Shown here: piece after piece, positions 35,234-48,128 of the stretch
Layout: each line of letters starts with the position of its first letter
Position numbering within the stretch: the first letter of the stretch is position 1
Assembly: GCA_964019135.1 (NCBI GenBank)
Contig: OZ025264.1
Span: 1,984,001-2,048,000, forward strand
Reading direction: 5' to 3'
Length of the DNA stretch: 64,000 bases
Source: Arenicola marina
Lineage: Eukaryota; Annelida; Polychaeta; Arenicolidae
The notes under the pieces: model-generated
What the model was told of the DNA's origin: nothing
The model's input: only the letters and a program-made list of their open reading frames with translations
The model's database searches: none
Program-made: the position numbers and the translations under genes

Positions 35234-35640
35234 GGGCCTCGCCCTAGGCGGACGCGGGCTCAAACGCTGGTGGCGTGATACTAAGGTGTGCTGGATGGGT
35301 GAATTATGTTAAGCAGCCCGCCCCAGGCGGACGCGGGCTCATACGCTGGTGGCGTGATACTAAGGTGTGCTGGATGGGTGAATTATGTTAAGCAGCCCGC
35401 CCCAGGCGGACGCGGGCTCATACGCTGGTGGCGTGATACTAAGGTGTGCTGGATGGGTGAATTATGTTAAGCAGCCCGCCCCAGGCGGACGCGGGCTCAT
35501 ACGCTGGTGGCGTGATACTAAGGTGTGCCGGATGGGTGATATTATGTTAAGCAGCCCGCCCCAGGCGGACGCGGGCTCATACGCTGGTGGCGTGATACTA
35601 AGGTGTGCTGGATGGGTGAATTATCTTAAGCAGCCCGGCT
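35234..35640 (+). repeat. Tandem array, 79-bp period, about five copies
   Basis: Units start GCAGCCCGCCCCAGGCGGAC at 35313, 35392, 35471 and 35551, with partial units on either side. Copies are almost identical, so the array is young or kept uniform. Confidence 0.92.
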
Positions 35641-36300
35641 TTGTCTGAAACACGCGCGAGAGCCTGGAGCGTCACTCGCATTGAATCCCGGGGCGTGTGG
35701 CGGGATCCTGGCGGTTGGGATGGGATAATTATGTTAAACACCCCGGTTTAAATCTGGAAACCGCGATGGGATCCGTGAAATAGAAATAGAATAGATAGCA
35801 CCATAAAACATATAGCCAGATGAGGCAAAACACATATCATTGGTAATCACACAGCGGAAAAGGTGAAATATGGAAAACCGTATAAAAAACTAGCGAAAAA
35901 CTAACATGAATACTGACCAAAGTGGGTCTGAAATGAACCAACATAAGCCAAAGATAGAAAGCACAGACGATACCTCGAAGTTGTCTCAGTAAAAGAAGAA
36001 TTGCGCTCCGCTGCTTATCAGTCAACTTAGATATAACACTGAACTTCTTCAGAGACAAAAACAGACAAGAGATATTCGACCATAGGTCGAGGACGAAAAT
36101 CCATTAGTACATTTGGAAGCTGTAATAATGGCGACGTTACGAGTCGTCAGGGCCAATCGGCTAAAGGGCCTTATATGGGCAATTAGGGCTAAATGCTGCC
36201 TTCGACAGGCAGTGTGGCACTGTAGGTGGAGCTTAAATGGACATCCAGTTTGAAGCCAAGAGCGCTTCTCTTGAAGCAATATTAACGGTACTTTCGTACC
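35641..36300. other. Unrecognised spacer
   Basis: Nothing recognised between the 79-bp array and the ACGTCA-rich repeat. Confidence 0.35.
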
Positions 36301-38441
36301 TTTTAGTTATTATGTCTTCGTGACTTCACGAAGTTCATTTGACGATCACGACAATATTCGTGATGGCTTCTATTTTGTTAACTATACCTACTTACGAAAT
36401 CATGGGTAAACTCAAGAACTTGCGGGTGATGGTAGCTATTCTATTTTTTTAATATACCTACTTATCAACTCGGGTTATGACAGCTATTGCCAAAGTGGCT
36501 GAAAAGAAAGCGAACCCAGCATTTCGTAGGAGCACGTTAGCTATGACGTCATTTTTTACGCATACTTATCCCCTGCGCCAAAAAAGTTACACACGGCACA
36601 AACTGTCCCTAAACACGACCTGCAACGTCAAGCGACTCGAAAGTCGCCATACCTTATAATAGCTGAGTAATAGCTTACGTAAGATGTGTGACGTCCTGAC
36701 GTCATAGTGACGTTATGACGTGACGCACGACAACGTCCAAGTGGCAATATGCCAAGGTTTACTGCCCCTTATTCGATTAAAGAGCTAGGCGATAGAAAGG
36801 ATAGTCCTTCAGCTATGTCTTGACGAAAGGGCCAAAAGTTGCATTAGTTCATCATTGCGGAGACACGGAGACCTAGGATAAGAACAAAGAACACTGCAGG
36901 CGAAGTGATATAGCAACTCATTTATTTCTTTTACTAGTTCTCTGAAGATCAATGGTCCCTACCATTTGGCGTTAAGATCACAGCTCTGGCATGTTTTTCT
37001 TAATTTTGACGTTGTTTTAAAGATGGACACAATCTCCATTCACTCATCATTGGCGGCCCCGCAAAGGTGTCGTCCCACTTTGAAGCGCTCTAGCGCCATA
37101 ACTGCGCAACATCCGCCTGATTGAAGCATTAAGTAATCTGTAGATGCTTATTGGCAACTAGTTGGCGAAAAAATTCCGATTTTAACATTTTTATCTGATT
37201 TTTGACGATTTTTCTGGCAAGAATCTGTATGTTTATCATTAGGCCGGTGGCTTCGTTGCCATGGAAACAAAAAGTAATATAGAAATCGCCGTGTTTTTCT
37301 TATAACTTGCTTTAAGGTGATATTACCTCACTGTGTGGCGAAGGAGACTGAAATAGCTTGAGCGGAAGTAGGTCATATTCGACCAAGTTAATTTTTCCCC
37401 ATAGGATCCCATGTAAAACGATTTCGACTATATACCGAAAAGTATCATGGCTATGGAACCATGTGGACAGATTATGACTCAGCTTAGTATTATCTATCCA
37501 CAGATGCAAACATTGAGTGATGGCTTGAATAGGACGCCCGTGGGAGCCTCTGCTAACACCAAAAAGCCGTATCTGTCACTATTGGCCAAATTTCAAAAAA
37601 ATCCTGTGGCGTTGCTATTTGCTCCAATCGCATGCGATAAGCACTGAGGCTACTATGTATCATGTTTAACTAAGAAATAAATCCCGGTGTCGCTTGATGG
37701 AGGCACTTGTGAAATACACGACAAAACATTTTTCCCAGCCTAAAGATACAGCGCTTTAACATGGGAAGTTCCATAGAGAAATGCCGTCGGCCCTGGAACC
37801 GGGAGTAAGATAGGAACATATTGTTTTTAGTTTGCAGCTATACGAGGAACTACTTTTCCTATAATATGATGCTACTCTCTTATTTTTGGGAATTTTTTTC
37901 TGATTTTTAACGATTTTTTTAGGTACCAAAAGTGACATCATCGTGACGTCACGTGACGCATCAGAAAACTCTAAGATTCGACACAACTCATCTCAATTCA
38001 TATTTCTATGGCATATTAGAACATCATAGCGATAGCTTGATGGCAAATGTGCCCAAAAGCGAGAAAACTGACAGAGGTCATTTAGTGCGTTTTCCGCAAA
38101 ACTTACGACCTCATTTTACTCGAAAATGAGTATTACGCATCAAAAAGTAAACAATACCCGCCTTGAATGCTAGCACATCATGAAACTGACCAGAGATCTC
38201 TAGCGTCAATATTAACGGAGGTATAAGCGTTTTTAATATTTTTTCAAAAAATCGCTGTGACCTTGACCTTTGACCTTTTAACCTGGGTGACGAGTATGGT
38301 GTAGCCCTATAGCCTAGCTATTAGATACTAAAGACTGCGAACCGATGTATGAAGCCGTTAGGCCACAAGAAGACTTCCCGTTTTTTAGTGAAACAGACAT
38401 ACAAACACGACCAACTGACACATGACGAAAATTGAAAATTT
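36300..38441 (+). repeat. ACGTCA-rich repeat family, near full-length copy
   Basis: It parallels 43480-45681 over about 2.1 kb at high similarity. Shared marks: 'atgacagctattgccaaagtggctgaaa' near 36476, the ACGTCA cluster at 36685-36735, 'gtcggccctggaaccgg' at 37787, and the end 'gacgaaaattgaaaattttc' near 38430. The short ORFs shared by the two copies (for example MTAIAKVAE) are interrupted and look non-functional. Confidence 0.8.
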
Positions 38442-38780
38442 TCAAACAAGCCCAAGCAAACAGGACACAACAGAGCACGAATGCGCGAGCGTGAAATATC
38501 AACACGTCTTCCTTGCTCGGGAGAGATGTTGTCTGTGTTTGAATACCCGTGGATTTAGACCCCGGCTGCAGCCGAAGAAAAAATACCGCGATCGCGCGAG
38601 TCACAAAATTGACCGCAGACTTCCGCGGTCGAATTTTTACCTTTGTTTAGTTAGGTCTGTAAGGACATTCTTATTTGCATTGCAAACCGCAGGATGGCAG
38701 CCAACTCATAGAAAGGTAATGAGTGCCGACAGATGACTTATGGTTCACTGACAAAAGAACAAGAACTCAGTGGGACACTG

Positions 38781-41215
38781 ATGATGACGAAAATTGAGTT
38801 TAGGTCAAAGAGCGTGTTTTTCTGAACATGTTGATCGAAACCGCGACCGTCCACGATGAATATCAAGGGAATGTGGGCCATTTCAAAAAAAATCCAGTAC
38901 ATTGAGTACATATGCTCGGTCCCCTGGCTTGAACTTTACATTGACTATGATAGCGTGGTTTTGAGGTCAAGACGGGGCCTCGGAATTTGGTCAGCGGCTT
39001 GAGTGAGGCAGGGGGGCCAGTCACTTGAGCTTTGATCTTAACATGACGTCGGCCATACTTTTAGCAGATCTTGTATTTTCGCCAGCAAAACACGTCCCCC
39101 ATGAAGTAACAGACATTCTCACGCTTTTCCTGACTCTAACCCGCTTACAAAGTTATCAATTTGTAAATGTGTAACAACCGCCTTCCCACTCATTCTGCCA
39201 ACATGGATCACCCTAAGCGTGTCTCCGTAGTTTGACTTTGTGCTTCCATACATAAGCGGGTCAGTTCACGGGCAAGGGAAATTTGTGTTATGCCTTTTGA
39301 TTGCTAGGTATAAATAATGTATTTGGCATTGGAAATTTATGTGGCATCAGTAATTTATCTGACATACAGTGCTTAACATGTGAACAATATTTTTCATTAG
39401 TTTGAACATATATAAAAACAAAGTTCACATATGACTCACGCCTGCCATTTCCTAGAATAATCCATTTCGTTGGCACGAGTTGGGCATAAAAAGTGGCTTT
39501 AGAACATGCATATTATTGTATAAAAATATGTGTATCCTTATCACTAAGAACATATACACCATATTTCAAATATTGTTTAAGTTTCGGGAAGATTAAGTTT
39601 AAGGGAAGATATTGCTCTATGAGTAAGTTTAAAGGGAATCGTTGTTTCAAATAGGGCTCGCGTCCATTAGTGCAGTGCAATTGATTTTGTTGGTTCCTAC
39701 CCCCCCCCCCCCCCCACCCCTCTTCCCGGGGGCAATAACTGTGATTGTCGATTTTGCGACTACCAACAGAGAAGAAATTTTGTTTCACGGCACTCACTTA
39801 GTCTCAATTTCTCAGCTCGCCGTAACAGTGCATTCTTGACATTACTGTACCGATTACATTACAGCATGATAGTAGTTTAATGTCCGTTGAAGCAGGTATC
39901 CTGCTACTCGGCGACTGTTTGCTAACACTTGTGCATAATAACGTAGGTTTGTCGGCGGGGTGGGTGCAAGGTGGCGGCAGACAAGTATCCAGGAAGGTTA
40001 GGACAAGCCCAGAACATTGCCGCTGGTGAAAGGAGCACAGGTGCCCGGTCCGAAGTGGGTGGTACGTGACCGGCATCGACATTGGGTGGGAGATTCGAGA
40101 GCAAACTGATGAGGTAGAGCGCGTCTGACCATTAGTCCCACTTAACATTGTCTTATTATTGACTTATTACGACGTATTTAAAGTATCCAACTTAGGTCAG
40201 TAAATCTCTTGAAGCAGTCATCAGGAACGCGAACTGCATCCGGCGGTCGTTCGTTACCTGTTAACCGCGAGCATACTTGCATGAAAAACGTGTGGATCGG
40301 GTGGGCGTAGCTCTAGTTCTAAGCGATTAGGATAACAGTCACACACAAGGGTCGCCAGGCATTAAGTTGAGGGGCTGCGGTAGACATCTTCGTGGCCAAG
40401 ATAAATCAGAAGTCAAGTTTCGTTTGACCCGACGCGACGACGCTCCAGTATCAAGCGTTCTATGTGATCCGATCTGAATCTAGCGCCATAACTAGACAAC
40501 CTCCGCCTGATTAAAGCACTCTGAAGATGCTTATTGGCAACTAGTTGGCGAAAAGATTGCAATTTTAGCATTTTTATCTAAGAACCGGAAGTAAGATAGG
40601 AACGTATCGTTTTTACTTCGCAGCTATACGAGGAACCACTTTCTCTACAAAAGACGCTACTCGTGTATTTTTATGATTTTTTCCGATTTTTGACGAGTTT
40701 TGGTAAGTACCAAAAGTGACGTCATCGTGACGTCATGTGACGCATCAAAACACTCTAAGATTCGACACAAATCATCTCAGTTCATATTTCTATGACATAT
40801 TAGAACGTTATAGCGATAGCTTGAAGATAAATGGGTCAAAAAGCGAAAACACTGGCAGAGGTCATTTAGTGCGTTTTCCTCAAAACTTATGAGCTCATAT
40901 TACTCGAAAATGAGCATACACGTCAAGAAGTGAACAATATATGAAAACTGCGCCCTTATTAGTAGCACCTTCGAAAACTGACCAGAGATCTCTAGCTTTA
41001 ATATTAACGAATATATAAGCGTGTTTAATGGGTTTTGTCAAAACGTCGCTGTGACATTGACCTTTGACCTTTCAATTTGCGTGACAAGTATATTGTAGCC
41101 CTGTCGCTAGGCTATCAGGCACAAAGTACTGTGAAATAATGTATACGGTTGGTAGGACGCAATGAGACTTGCAATTCTCGAGTGAGACAGACATACACGC
41201 TATTTGGACGGGAAG
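38781..41215 (+). repeat. ACGTCA-rich repeat, split or rearranged copy
   Basis: The left end motif GATGATGACGAAAATTGAG lies at 38781. The right-hand part resumes at about 40440 and runs to 41215. The sequence between (38.85-40.43 kb) does not match the family, so this is either one copy with a large insertion or two partial copies. The stretch 38.85-40.43 kb holds a poly-C run at 39701-39715 and no recognised gene. Confidence 0.55.
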
Positions 41216-41242
41216 ACCGACAAAGAACCACGAAGTCAGTGA

Positions 41243-41744
41243 GGACACTGATGATGACGAAAATCGACTTTGGATCAGAGAGCGTGTATTTTGCAAACCA
41301 GTCCCGACTCTCTAGCGTCGCTATTAAGCGAACGGCGGCCATCGACGAGTAAGGAGTGCCGGTCGATATCGCCGTTCACTCATAATGGGAGCCTCGGCAA
41401 AGGGGGGTGTAACTCTTGCGAGCGCTCTAGCGGTCAAACTAAGCGTCCTAGAGCAATTCTATCGCGATTTTTGCTGTTCAACCCGCCATCTCTCTCTCGC
41501 TTCATGCCAAATCTGGGTTGCCTAGCTCAACTATTAACCGAGTTATGGCCCTTTGAACGTCGAAACGCCACAAAAGTCCCCTAGAGAAATGCCGTCGGCC
41601 CTGGAACCGAAAGTAAGATAGGAACGTATCGTTTTTACTTTGCAGCTATACGAGGAACAACTTTGGGCACAAAATGACGCTACTCCTGTATTTTTATGAT
41701 TTTTTCCCGATTTTTTTTCGATTTTTGGTAAGTACCAATAGTGA
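41243..41744 (+). repeat. ACGTCA-rich repeat, internally deleted copy
   Basis: It starts GATGATGACGAAAATCGAC. It keeps the left block (also inverted at 13.56-13.87 kb) and jumps at 41580 to 'agagaaatgccgtcggccc', a block near the right part of full copies. Confidence 0.65.
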
Positions 41745-42141
41745 CAGGCTGGTGATTTTGAATTTTTGATATGCAATGGTGCATATGGCTTTCCATAGTA
41801 CCTAATTACCGCGGAGTAATGCTATATACCCGCCAATAGTTCCGTTTTCATTGCCTAATTACCTAATGACGGGTTCGTTTAGAGCTGGGTTTGAAGCATT
41901 AACACTTGCCACCACACGTCGAAGTATCACCGTGAACATGTTTCGTTGGGGTTTGAGTCGATATAAAGATTGAGGCGGAAGCGTGGGGTGATGCGGTAGA
42001 CCTTATGGAAGGCCGATATGAGGATATTGTGGGGAAAACTACATTTTGAAAGCTATGCGTTTACGAATATTGTCAACGCGTGAAACTGCGCGACTGCGGC
42101 ATTTGGACATGAATCACATGCGACGCTCCAACGTTAACGCT

Positions 42142-42213
42142 GTCTGGCTGGCTCAGTGGGTATAGTGTTGGACTTCGAATCCAAAGGTCGCGCGTTCGAT
42201 CCCGACTAGGTGC
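42142..42213 (+). repeat. tRNA-derived SINE-like sequence
   Basis: It contains a D-arm-like GGCTCAGTGGG, a 5-bp anticodon stem around CTTCGAA (TCG at the anticodon place, Arg-type) and a B-box-like GTTCGATCCCG, then T-rich sequence. D- and T-stems do not pair properly, so it is a tRNA-derived repeat or dead tRNA rather than a working gene. Confidence 0.45.
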
Positions 42214-42539
42214 ATGCAATTTTTTATTTTTTTGGCTATGGCTATAGGTTACCATCTTTAACCAAGGGACAAATCCTGGTACTATTTGACGAAGAGACAG
42301 TCATGTGAAGTACGCGACAACACATTTGTCCCAGCATAAGAGCGAGCACGATGAACGGCTTTAACATGGGAATTCCCATAGAGAAATGCCGTCGTAGGCC
42401 TTATGTATGTTATGTATGTATGTATAATATTTGTTTATGATAATAAATATGTAACATTGTATCCCTCATTGCTTTCATGCACATGGTAAGCATTTGATGG
42501 ATATTGTAGCCGCCTCACCGTATGGACACTAGTGGATCT

Positions 42540-43315
42540 CAAAGAACAAATCTGGATTTGAGGGGTCAAATCTGCATCTCAAAGGTCAAATCTGGATCTG
42601 AGGGGTCAAATTGGGGTATCAGGGGTCAATTAGTGCCTTCAGTTGACAATTTGGGTCAAATAGAGGTTTCAGCGGGCAAAATAGAGTTTTAGTGAGTAAA
42701 TTTGGCTAAGTAGGCCATTACACACACAATTTGGCCCAAACAGAGCTTTTAAGGCATAATTTGAGGTAAATAGAGCTTTCGGCGGGCCAAATATAGCCTT
42801 CAGAGGGCAATTCAGCGTAGCTGGCAGCCTGGAAGAGCACTTTATGCCCAATAGAGCTTTCTGTTGAGAAAACAGAGCTTTCTGTTGACAAAATAGAGCT
42901 TTCTGTTAGCAAAATGGAGCTTCTGTTCGCAAAATAGAGCTTTTAGCGGGCAATTTGCGCTAAATATCGCACATAACTGGCAATTTGGGCTAAATAGCAA
43001 GTATAACAGGAAATTTGAGGTACACTGGGTATCTAAGGGGCAATTTGGGTTAAACAGCGCGTATAACGGGCAATTTGGGCTAAATTGCGCGTATCACGGA
43101 CAATTTGGGCTCAATTGCGCATGCAGCGGTAATTGTCGGTTATAAAGCGCATGTAACGCGCAATTTATGCTAAATAGCGAATATACCCGGCAATTTGAGC
43201 TGAACAGCGCCTATAGGGGGCAATTTTGGATAAACAGCGCGTATACGGGACAATTTGGGCTAAACAGCGCGTATAACGGGAAATTTGAGCGAAATAGCGC
43301 ATTCATCCGACAACG
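42540..43315 (+). repeat. Degenerate 22- to 30-bp tandem repeats
   Basis: From 42.94 kb on, the unit is about 30 bp, 'caatttgggctaaatagcgcgtataacggg'-like, repeated a dozen times with drift. Before that, shorter 'ggtcaaatctggatctgag' units. Related units occur inside the intronic copy at 14.08-14.42 kb, so this is probably the variable region of the ACGTCA family. Confidence 0.8.
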
Positions 43316-43479
43316 TGCGCACCGCAGGCTCTATTTTGAGCAGTGTGCAATGAGCAATTAACCGATATTAACGGAATTACAGGTAAAACCGTCGCTTGTG
43401 CCGATGACGTGACAATCGCGTCATGTGAGGAATCTTCCGCCCAAGAATTTAATGCCATATTAGAGTTTAAGTGAACATG

Positions 43480-45681
43480 AAATTTTCTCAAAAGCGATTG
43501 CTTAACTCATTATGAATGGCGCTACGAATTTTACTTTTTATCTAATAATACGTCATCGTGACGCGACATGACGTCATTTGACGTTTGCGAAAATGCTTAA
43601 GATGGCTTCTATTTCTTTAATATACCTACGTATCAACTCGGGCTATGACAGCTATTGCCAAAGTGGCTGAAAATAAAGCAAACCCAACATCTCGTAGGAG
43701 CACGTTAGCTATGACGTCATTTTTGACGCATACTTATCCCCTGCGCCAAACAAGTTACACACGGCACAAAATGTCCCTGAACACGACCTGCAACGTCAAG
43801 CAACCCGAAAGTCGCCATACCTTGTAATAGCTGAGTAATAGCCTACGTAATATATGTGACGTCATGACGTCATGGTGACGTTATGACGTGACGCACGACA
43901 ATGTCCAAGCGGCAATATGCCAAGCTTTACTGCCACAACTTATTCGATTAAAGAGCTAGCCGATAGTAAGATTAGTCCTTCAGCTATGGCTTGGCGAAAT
44001 GGTCAAAAATTGCATTAGCTTATCATTGCGGAAACACGGAGACCGACGACAAGAACAAAGAACACTGTAAGCGAAGTGATATAGCAACTCATTTGTTTCT
44101 TTTACTATTTTTCTGACCATCAATGTTCCCTACCATTTGACGTAAATATCACAGCTCTAGCTTGTTTTTCTGAGTTTTGACGATTTTTTCAAGATGGACA
44201 CAATCTCCATTCACTCATCATTGGCGGCCCCGCGAAGGTGTCGTCCCACTTGGGAGCGCTCTAGCACCATTACTAGACAAGACCCGCCTAATTAAAGCAC
44301 TAGGTGATCTGAAGATGCTTATTGGTAACTAGTTGGCGAAAAGAATACAATTTTAGCATTTTTATATGATTTTTGACGATTTTTCTTTCAATGGCAAGAA
44401 TCTGTATGTTTATCATTAGGCCAGTGGCTTCGTTGCCATGGAAACAAAAAGTAATACAGAGATTGCCGTGTTTTTCTTATAACTTGCTTTAAGATTATAT
44501 TACCTCACTGTGTGGCGAAGGAGACTGAAATAGCTTGAGCGGAAGTAGGTCATGTTCGATCAAGTTCATTTTCCCCTATAGGATCCCATGTTAAACGATT
44601 TCGACTATATACCGAAAAGTAATGTGGCTATGGAACCACGTTGACAGATTATGACTCAGCTTAGTATTATCCATCCACAGATGCAAGCATTGAGTGATGG
44701 CTTGAATAGGACACCCGTGGGAGCCTCTGCTAACACCAAAAAGCCGTATCTTTCACCATGGGCCAAATTTCAAAAAAATCCTGTGACGTCACTTTGTTCT
44801 CCAATTGCATATGATAAGCACTGTTGCTACTAGGTATCATGTTTAACTAAGACAAAAATCCCGGTGTTGTTTTCTAGAGGCACTTGCGACATACGCGACA
44901 AAACATTTTTTCCCAGCCTAAAGATAGAGCCCTTTTAACATGGGAAGTCCCATAGAGAAATTCCCCCGGCCCTGGAACCGGAAGTAAGATAGGAACGTAT
45001 TGTTTTTAGTTTGTAGCTATACGAGGAACTACTTTCCCTACAATATAATGCTACTCTCGCATTTTTGTGATTTTTTTCTGATTTTTGATGAATTTTTGTA
45101 AGTACCGAAAATGACGTCATCGTTACGTCACGTGACGTATCAGGAAACTCTAAGATTTGACACAACTCATCTCAATTCAGATTTCTATGACATATTTGAA
45201 CATCATAGCGATAGCTTGATGGCAAATGTACCAAAAAGCGAAAAAACTGACAGAGGTCATTTAGTGCGTTTTCCGCAAAACCTATGACCTCGTTTTCCTC
45301 GAAAATGAGTATTACGCATCAAAACGTGAACAATACCCGAAAACTGCACCTGAAAGAGGGGCACATTTTGAAACTAATTCGAGATCTCTAGCTTTAATAT
45401 TAACGGAGTTATAAGTGTTTTTAGTATTTTTTTCACAAAATCGCTGTGACCTTGACCTTTGACCTTTCGACCTGCGTGACGAGAATGTTGTAGCCCTATT
45501 AGCTGGCTATAAGATGTGAAAGATTGCGAAACGATACATGTAGCAGTTAGGCCACAAAGAGACTTCCCGTTTTCGAGTGGGACAGACATACATACATACA
45601 TACATACATACATACATACACACAAACACGACCAACCGACATATGCCGAAAATTGAAAATTTCAATTTTCGTCATAATAAT
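43480..45681 (+). repeat. ACGTCA-rich repeat family, near full-length copy
   Basis: Ends 'tcaattttcgtcataataa' at 45681. The ACGTCA cluster lies at 43858-43905. With the array at 42.5-43.3 kb and the left part at 41.24 kb it may form one element of about 4.4 kb. A (CATA)n run lies at 45588-45622. Confidence 0.75.
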
Positions 45682-45711
45682 GCAATAGAGCACTGCAGCA
45701 TGCTCTTGCTG

Positions 45712-45945
45712 CGCCAGTTACAGTGACATACGTGGTGATAACGGAGGAAACACAGCTTCACGATGTCGTCGATTACTGGTACTCCAGACTCTATACTACA
45801 TACGCCAGTACCCGTCATGCATTCTGCCTCTGTTAACAACATACGATGAGCCCGAGGATCAAACACCGGACAAAGTCTGTGTAAAAAGTCGCAAGTATGG
45901 AAAGCCGTTCAAGGATTAAGAGGATTACGAGGAGTACATTGCAAA
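45712..45945. repeat. Segmental-duplication block (partner 5190-5460)
   Basis: Same order and orientation as at 5.2 kb and again 3' of a PARP14-like gene. Here it is about 2 kb from the gene against about 4.4 kb for copy 1; inserted or lost DNA accounts for the difference. Confidence 0.75.
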
Positions 45946-46439
45946 CCTTCAGGTGGGAAGAATTAATATGCAACTGCAGCTTTAACCCGCAGGCTAACTG
46001 ACGACTACGGCCTTACATCGGTCAGAATGTGCCGTACTCGATGATCTTAAAGATGGTGTAAACCCGAATCTAATCGCGATCTGCACCGAAAGTAAACTGC
46101 AGCGCTTCATTTCGGCCGATTGGTAAGGAGAAAAAAATAAAGGCAACCCGCCCCCATCAATGTCGAGCAGCGCGCCTTTTTGCCAGAAGGTGAGGTATAT
46201 ATTGTGACCCTTCATGTGGCGTCGCCTAGCGTTATAACTGTAAGTTATCTAACGGAACACGAAACCGTTCTTGTCTGCGCGGATAGTACTGCCCTACAGC
46301 GAGTAAGTACTTCAGTAGACTTCAGTAGATGGTAGGACGTTCCAAGATAAGACCCCGAAAGGACTCTAAGCGAAGTAGTTACACTTATGTTGGTCGTAGT
46401 TTTGTTTTGAACACCCTGTACACCGGACCACTCCCTACT

Positions 46440-46624
46440 TTTTTTTCTTGAAACATAATGCTTTATTTCATTAAGGTACAGAACAGACAGTATACAGTAC
46501 AGGATAAACGAACAGCACACCCCCAAAACATTATACAGTACCCCAAAAGAGATATATAGGATATGGTTATTTTCAACCTGCAGAAAATAGCAGCACCTCC
46601 AGTCATACAGTGGCAAAAAACAAA
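46440..46624 (-). mobile_element. Poly(A) retrocopy with 12-bp target duplication
   Basis: Minus-strand insert with a short A tail (T run at about 46440-46446 on plus) and GAAATAAAGC upstream of it. It is flanked by CCACTCCCTACT at 46428-46439 and 46625-46636. The matching site at 7.05 kb has this motif once and no insert, so it inserted after the segmental duplication (or was absent from that copy). Confidence 0.85.
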
Positions 46625-46639
46625 CCACTCCCTACTGAT

Positions 46640-47838
46640 ATCTGGTGTCGACCCGTGTCTCATATTAATGAAGAAATCCCCAGCGGATCGCTTACAATGC
46701 CACTCGACAACGTCCTGTCTCGGTCCTCCTGTACCCTGGGCGGTGGACAATGGCATCGACTTTATGAATCGATACCTGTATCGTACACAATACAATAAAC
46801 ATCAAGGATAATGCAAATTACTTTATTTTGTTAAATTCGCTTGAACACGTCTCTTATAAGCAGCAATATTTGCAGCAGATGGTGATTTGTTGGGTAAAGA
46901 GGATAAATTGTCCATCCCAACCTGTTCTGTCAATACAACATTGCGAACTAATATAACTCAATCGCATTGAAACATCACATGCACATACTCTGATCTACTT
47001 TGAAGAGTAAGCCGGGGGCTCAAGATAAAAAATCCAATAAATCGTGATACAACCAAATAAGCAACATTTCTAATAGATGATGGAATGCAAAAGAAACACG
47101 CTTAAATTGGAATACCAATATTAGCAGGCAAATCGTACACCAGCTGTTCACTTTACAAACAAGCATAGGCGCACGCAATCAACAACATGAAATGTTAACT
47201 GTCAGCAACGAAGGCAAAATTCATAAGGGCAGTATGCAACATATCAAAATTGCATAACCATTCTATAAATATACCCGGAATAACATTTAATTAGATCTGT
47301 CGCCTGAGTAATATTACTTAATTATACCTCATCAACATTGCATAAATGCCACGATCAATGGATACTAGCGGGAGAAGATATGACTATCTTTGATGCCTCA
47401 TATTATACAGAATACGGGGGGAATCATACTAAATCCATTTTTAACCAATTCATATGCATACAGGATCATAATTATAAACCTCCAGGATATTTGCACCATT
47501 CTCAAAACTGTTTCTTTCCTTTAATTCATTAATTTTGCAAGACCTTGCAGGAACCAAATGTCCGCAGATACACCATATAGCTGGTAGTTTATTTATATCT
47601 AGATATATATTAAGCACTTATTTGCATGCTTAAAAAAAATAAGCAGTGAATAATACATGTTATATCAGTAACAGCAAAACATCAACTTCGGACAACCATG
47701 TATGACCTCCCACTATTAGCGAATGTATAGTCATAGACAAATATATTTCTTGTGGCATTTGCTAACAAGGTCATTAATAACAAGGTTACAAATTCGCTTG
47801 AAATGCGTCACAACGTCGCTAGAATAATTTCCGCATTC
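46640..47838. other. Non-coding 3' flank of PARP copy 2
   Basis: After 46.72 kb nothing is recognised. A minus-strand AATAAA lies at 47588-47593, about 245 bp past the stop of copy 2, and could end its transcript. Confidence 0.4.
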
Positions 47839-48128
47839 TTATTCGAGCAGCTGAATGAGATACTCAGGGTAGACCTGACTATCTCGGAAGATGACAAAGA
47901 TGGTTGGGTTGTTTTCGTCGTTGACGACAGAGTTGTAGCGCATGCCATCGGGGAGGGATGAGTTCTGAGGCGGCGCCTTCAGGCCGGGCTCCCCTTTACA
48001 GAAGACCCCGGTTAACACCCGACACTGGTAGATGTACTTGATCTTGTTACCGTCGGGGGGTGAGTACTGCTGCTGGGCAGAGTACGCTGGGTTCACGGCG
48101 AAGTAAACACCGTTGCCAAATACGGCGG
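47839..48128 (-). CDS. PARP copy 2, exon A (terminal)
   Basis: Acceptor TTGCAG|CC as in copy 1. It encodes the catalytic Tyr strand and ends at YPEYLIQLLE then stop. It lacks the acidic tail of copy 1. Confidence 0.75.

Noticed and set aside
34165-35640. CRISPR-like direct repeats
   Set aside because: Units are contiguous with no unique spacers, far too long, and the genome is eukaryotic.
35385-35648. 87-codon ORF over the 79-bp array
   Set aside because: A translated tandem repeat with no family resemblance.
42142-42213. Functional tRNA-Arg(TCG)
   Set aside because: Anticodon arm is good, but D- and T-stems do not pair and no acceptor stem can be formed.
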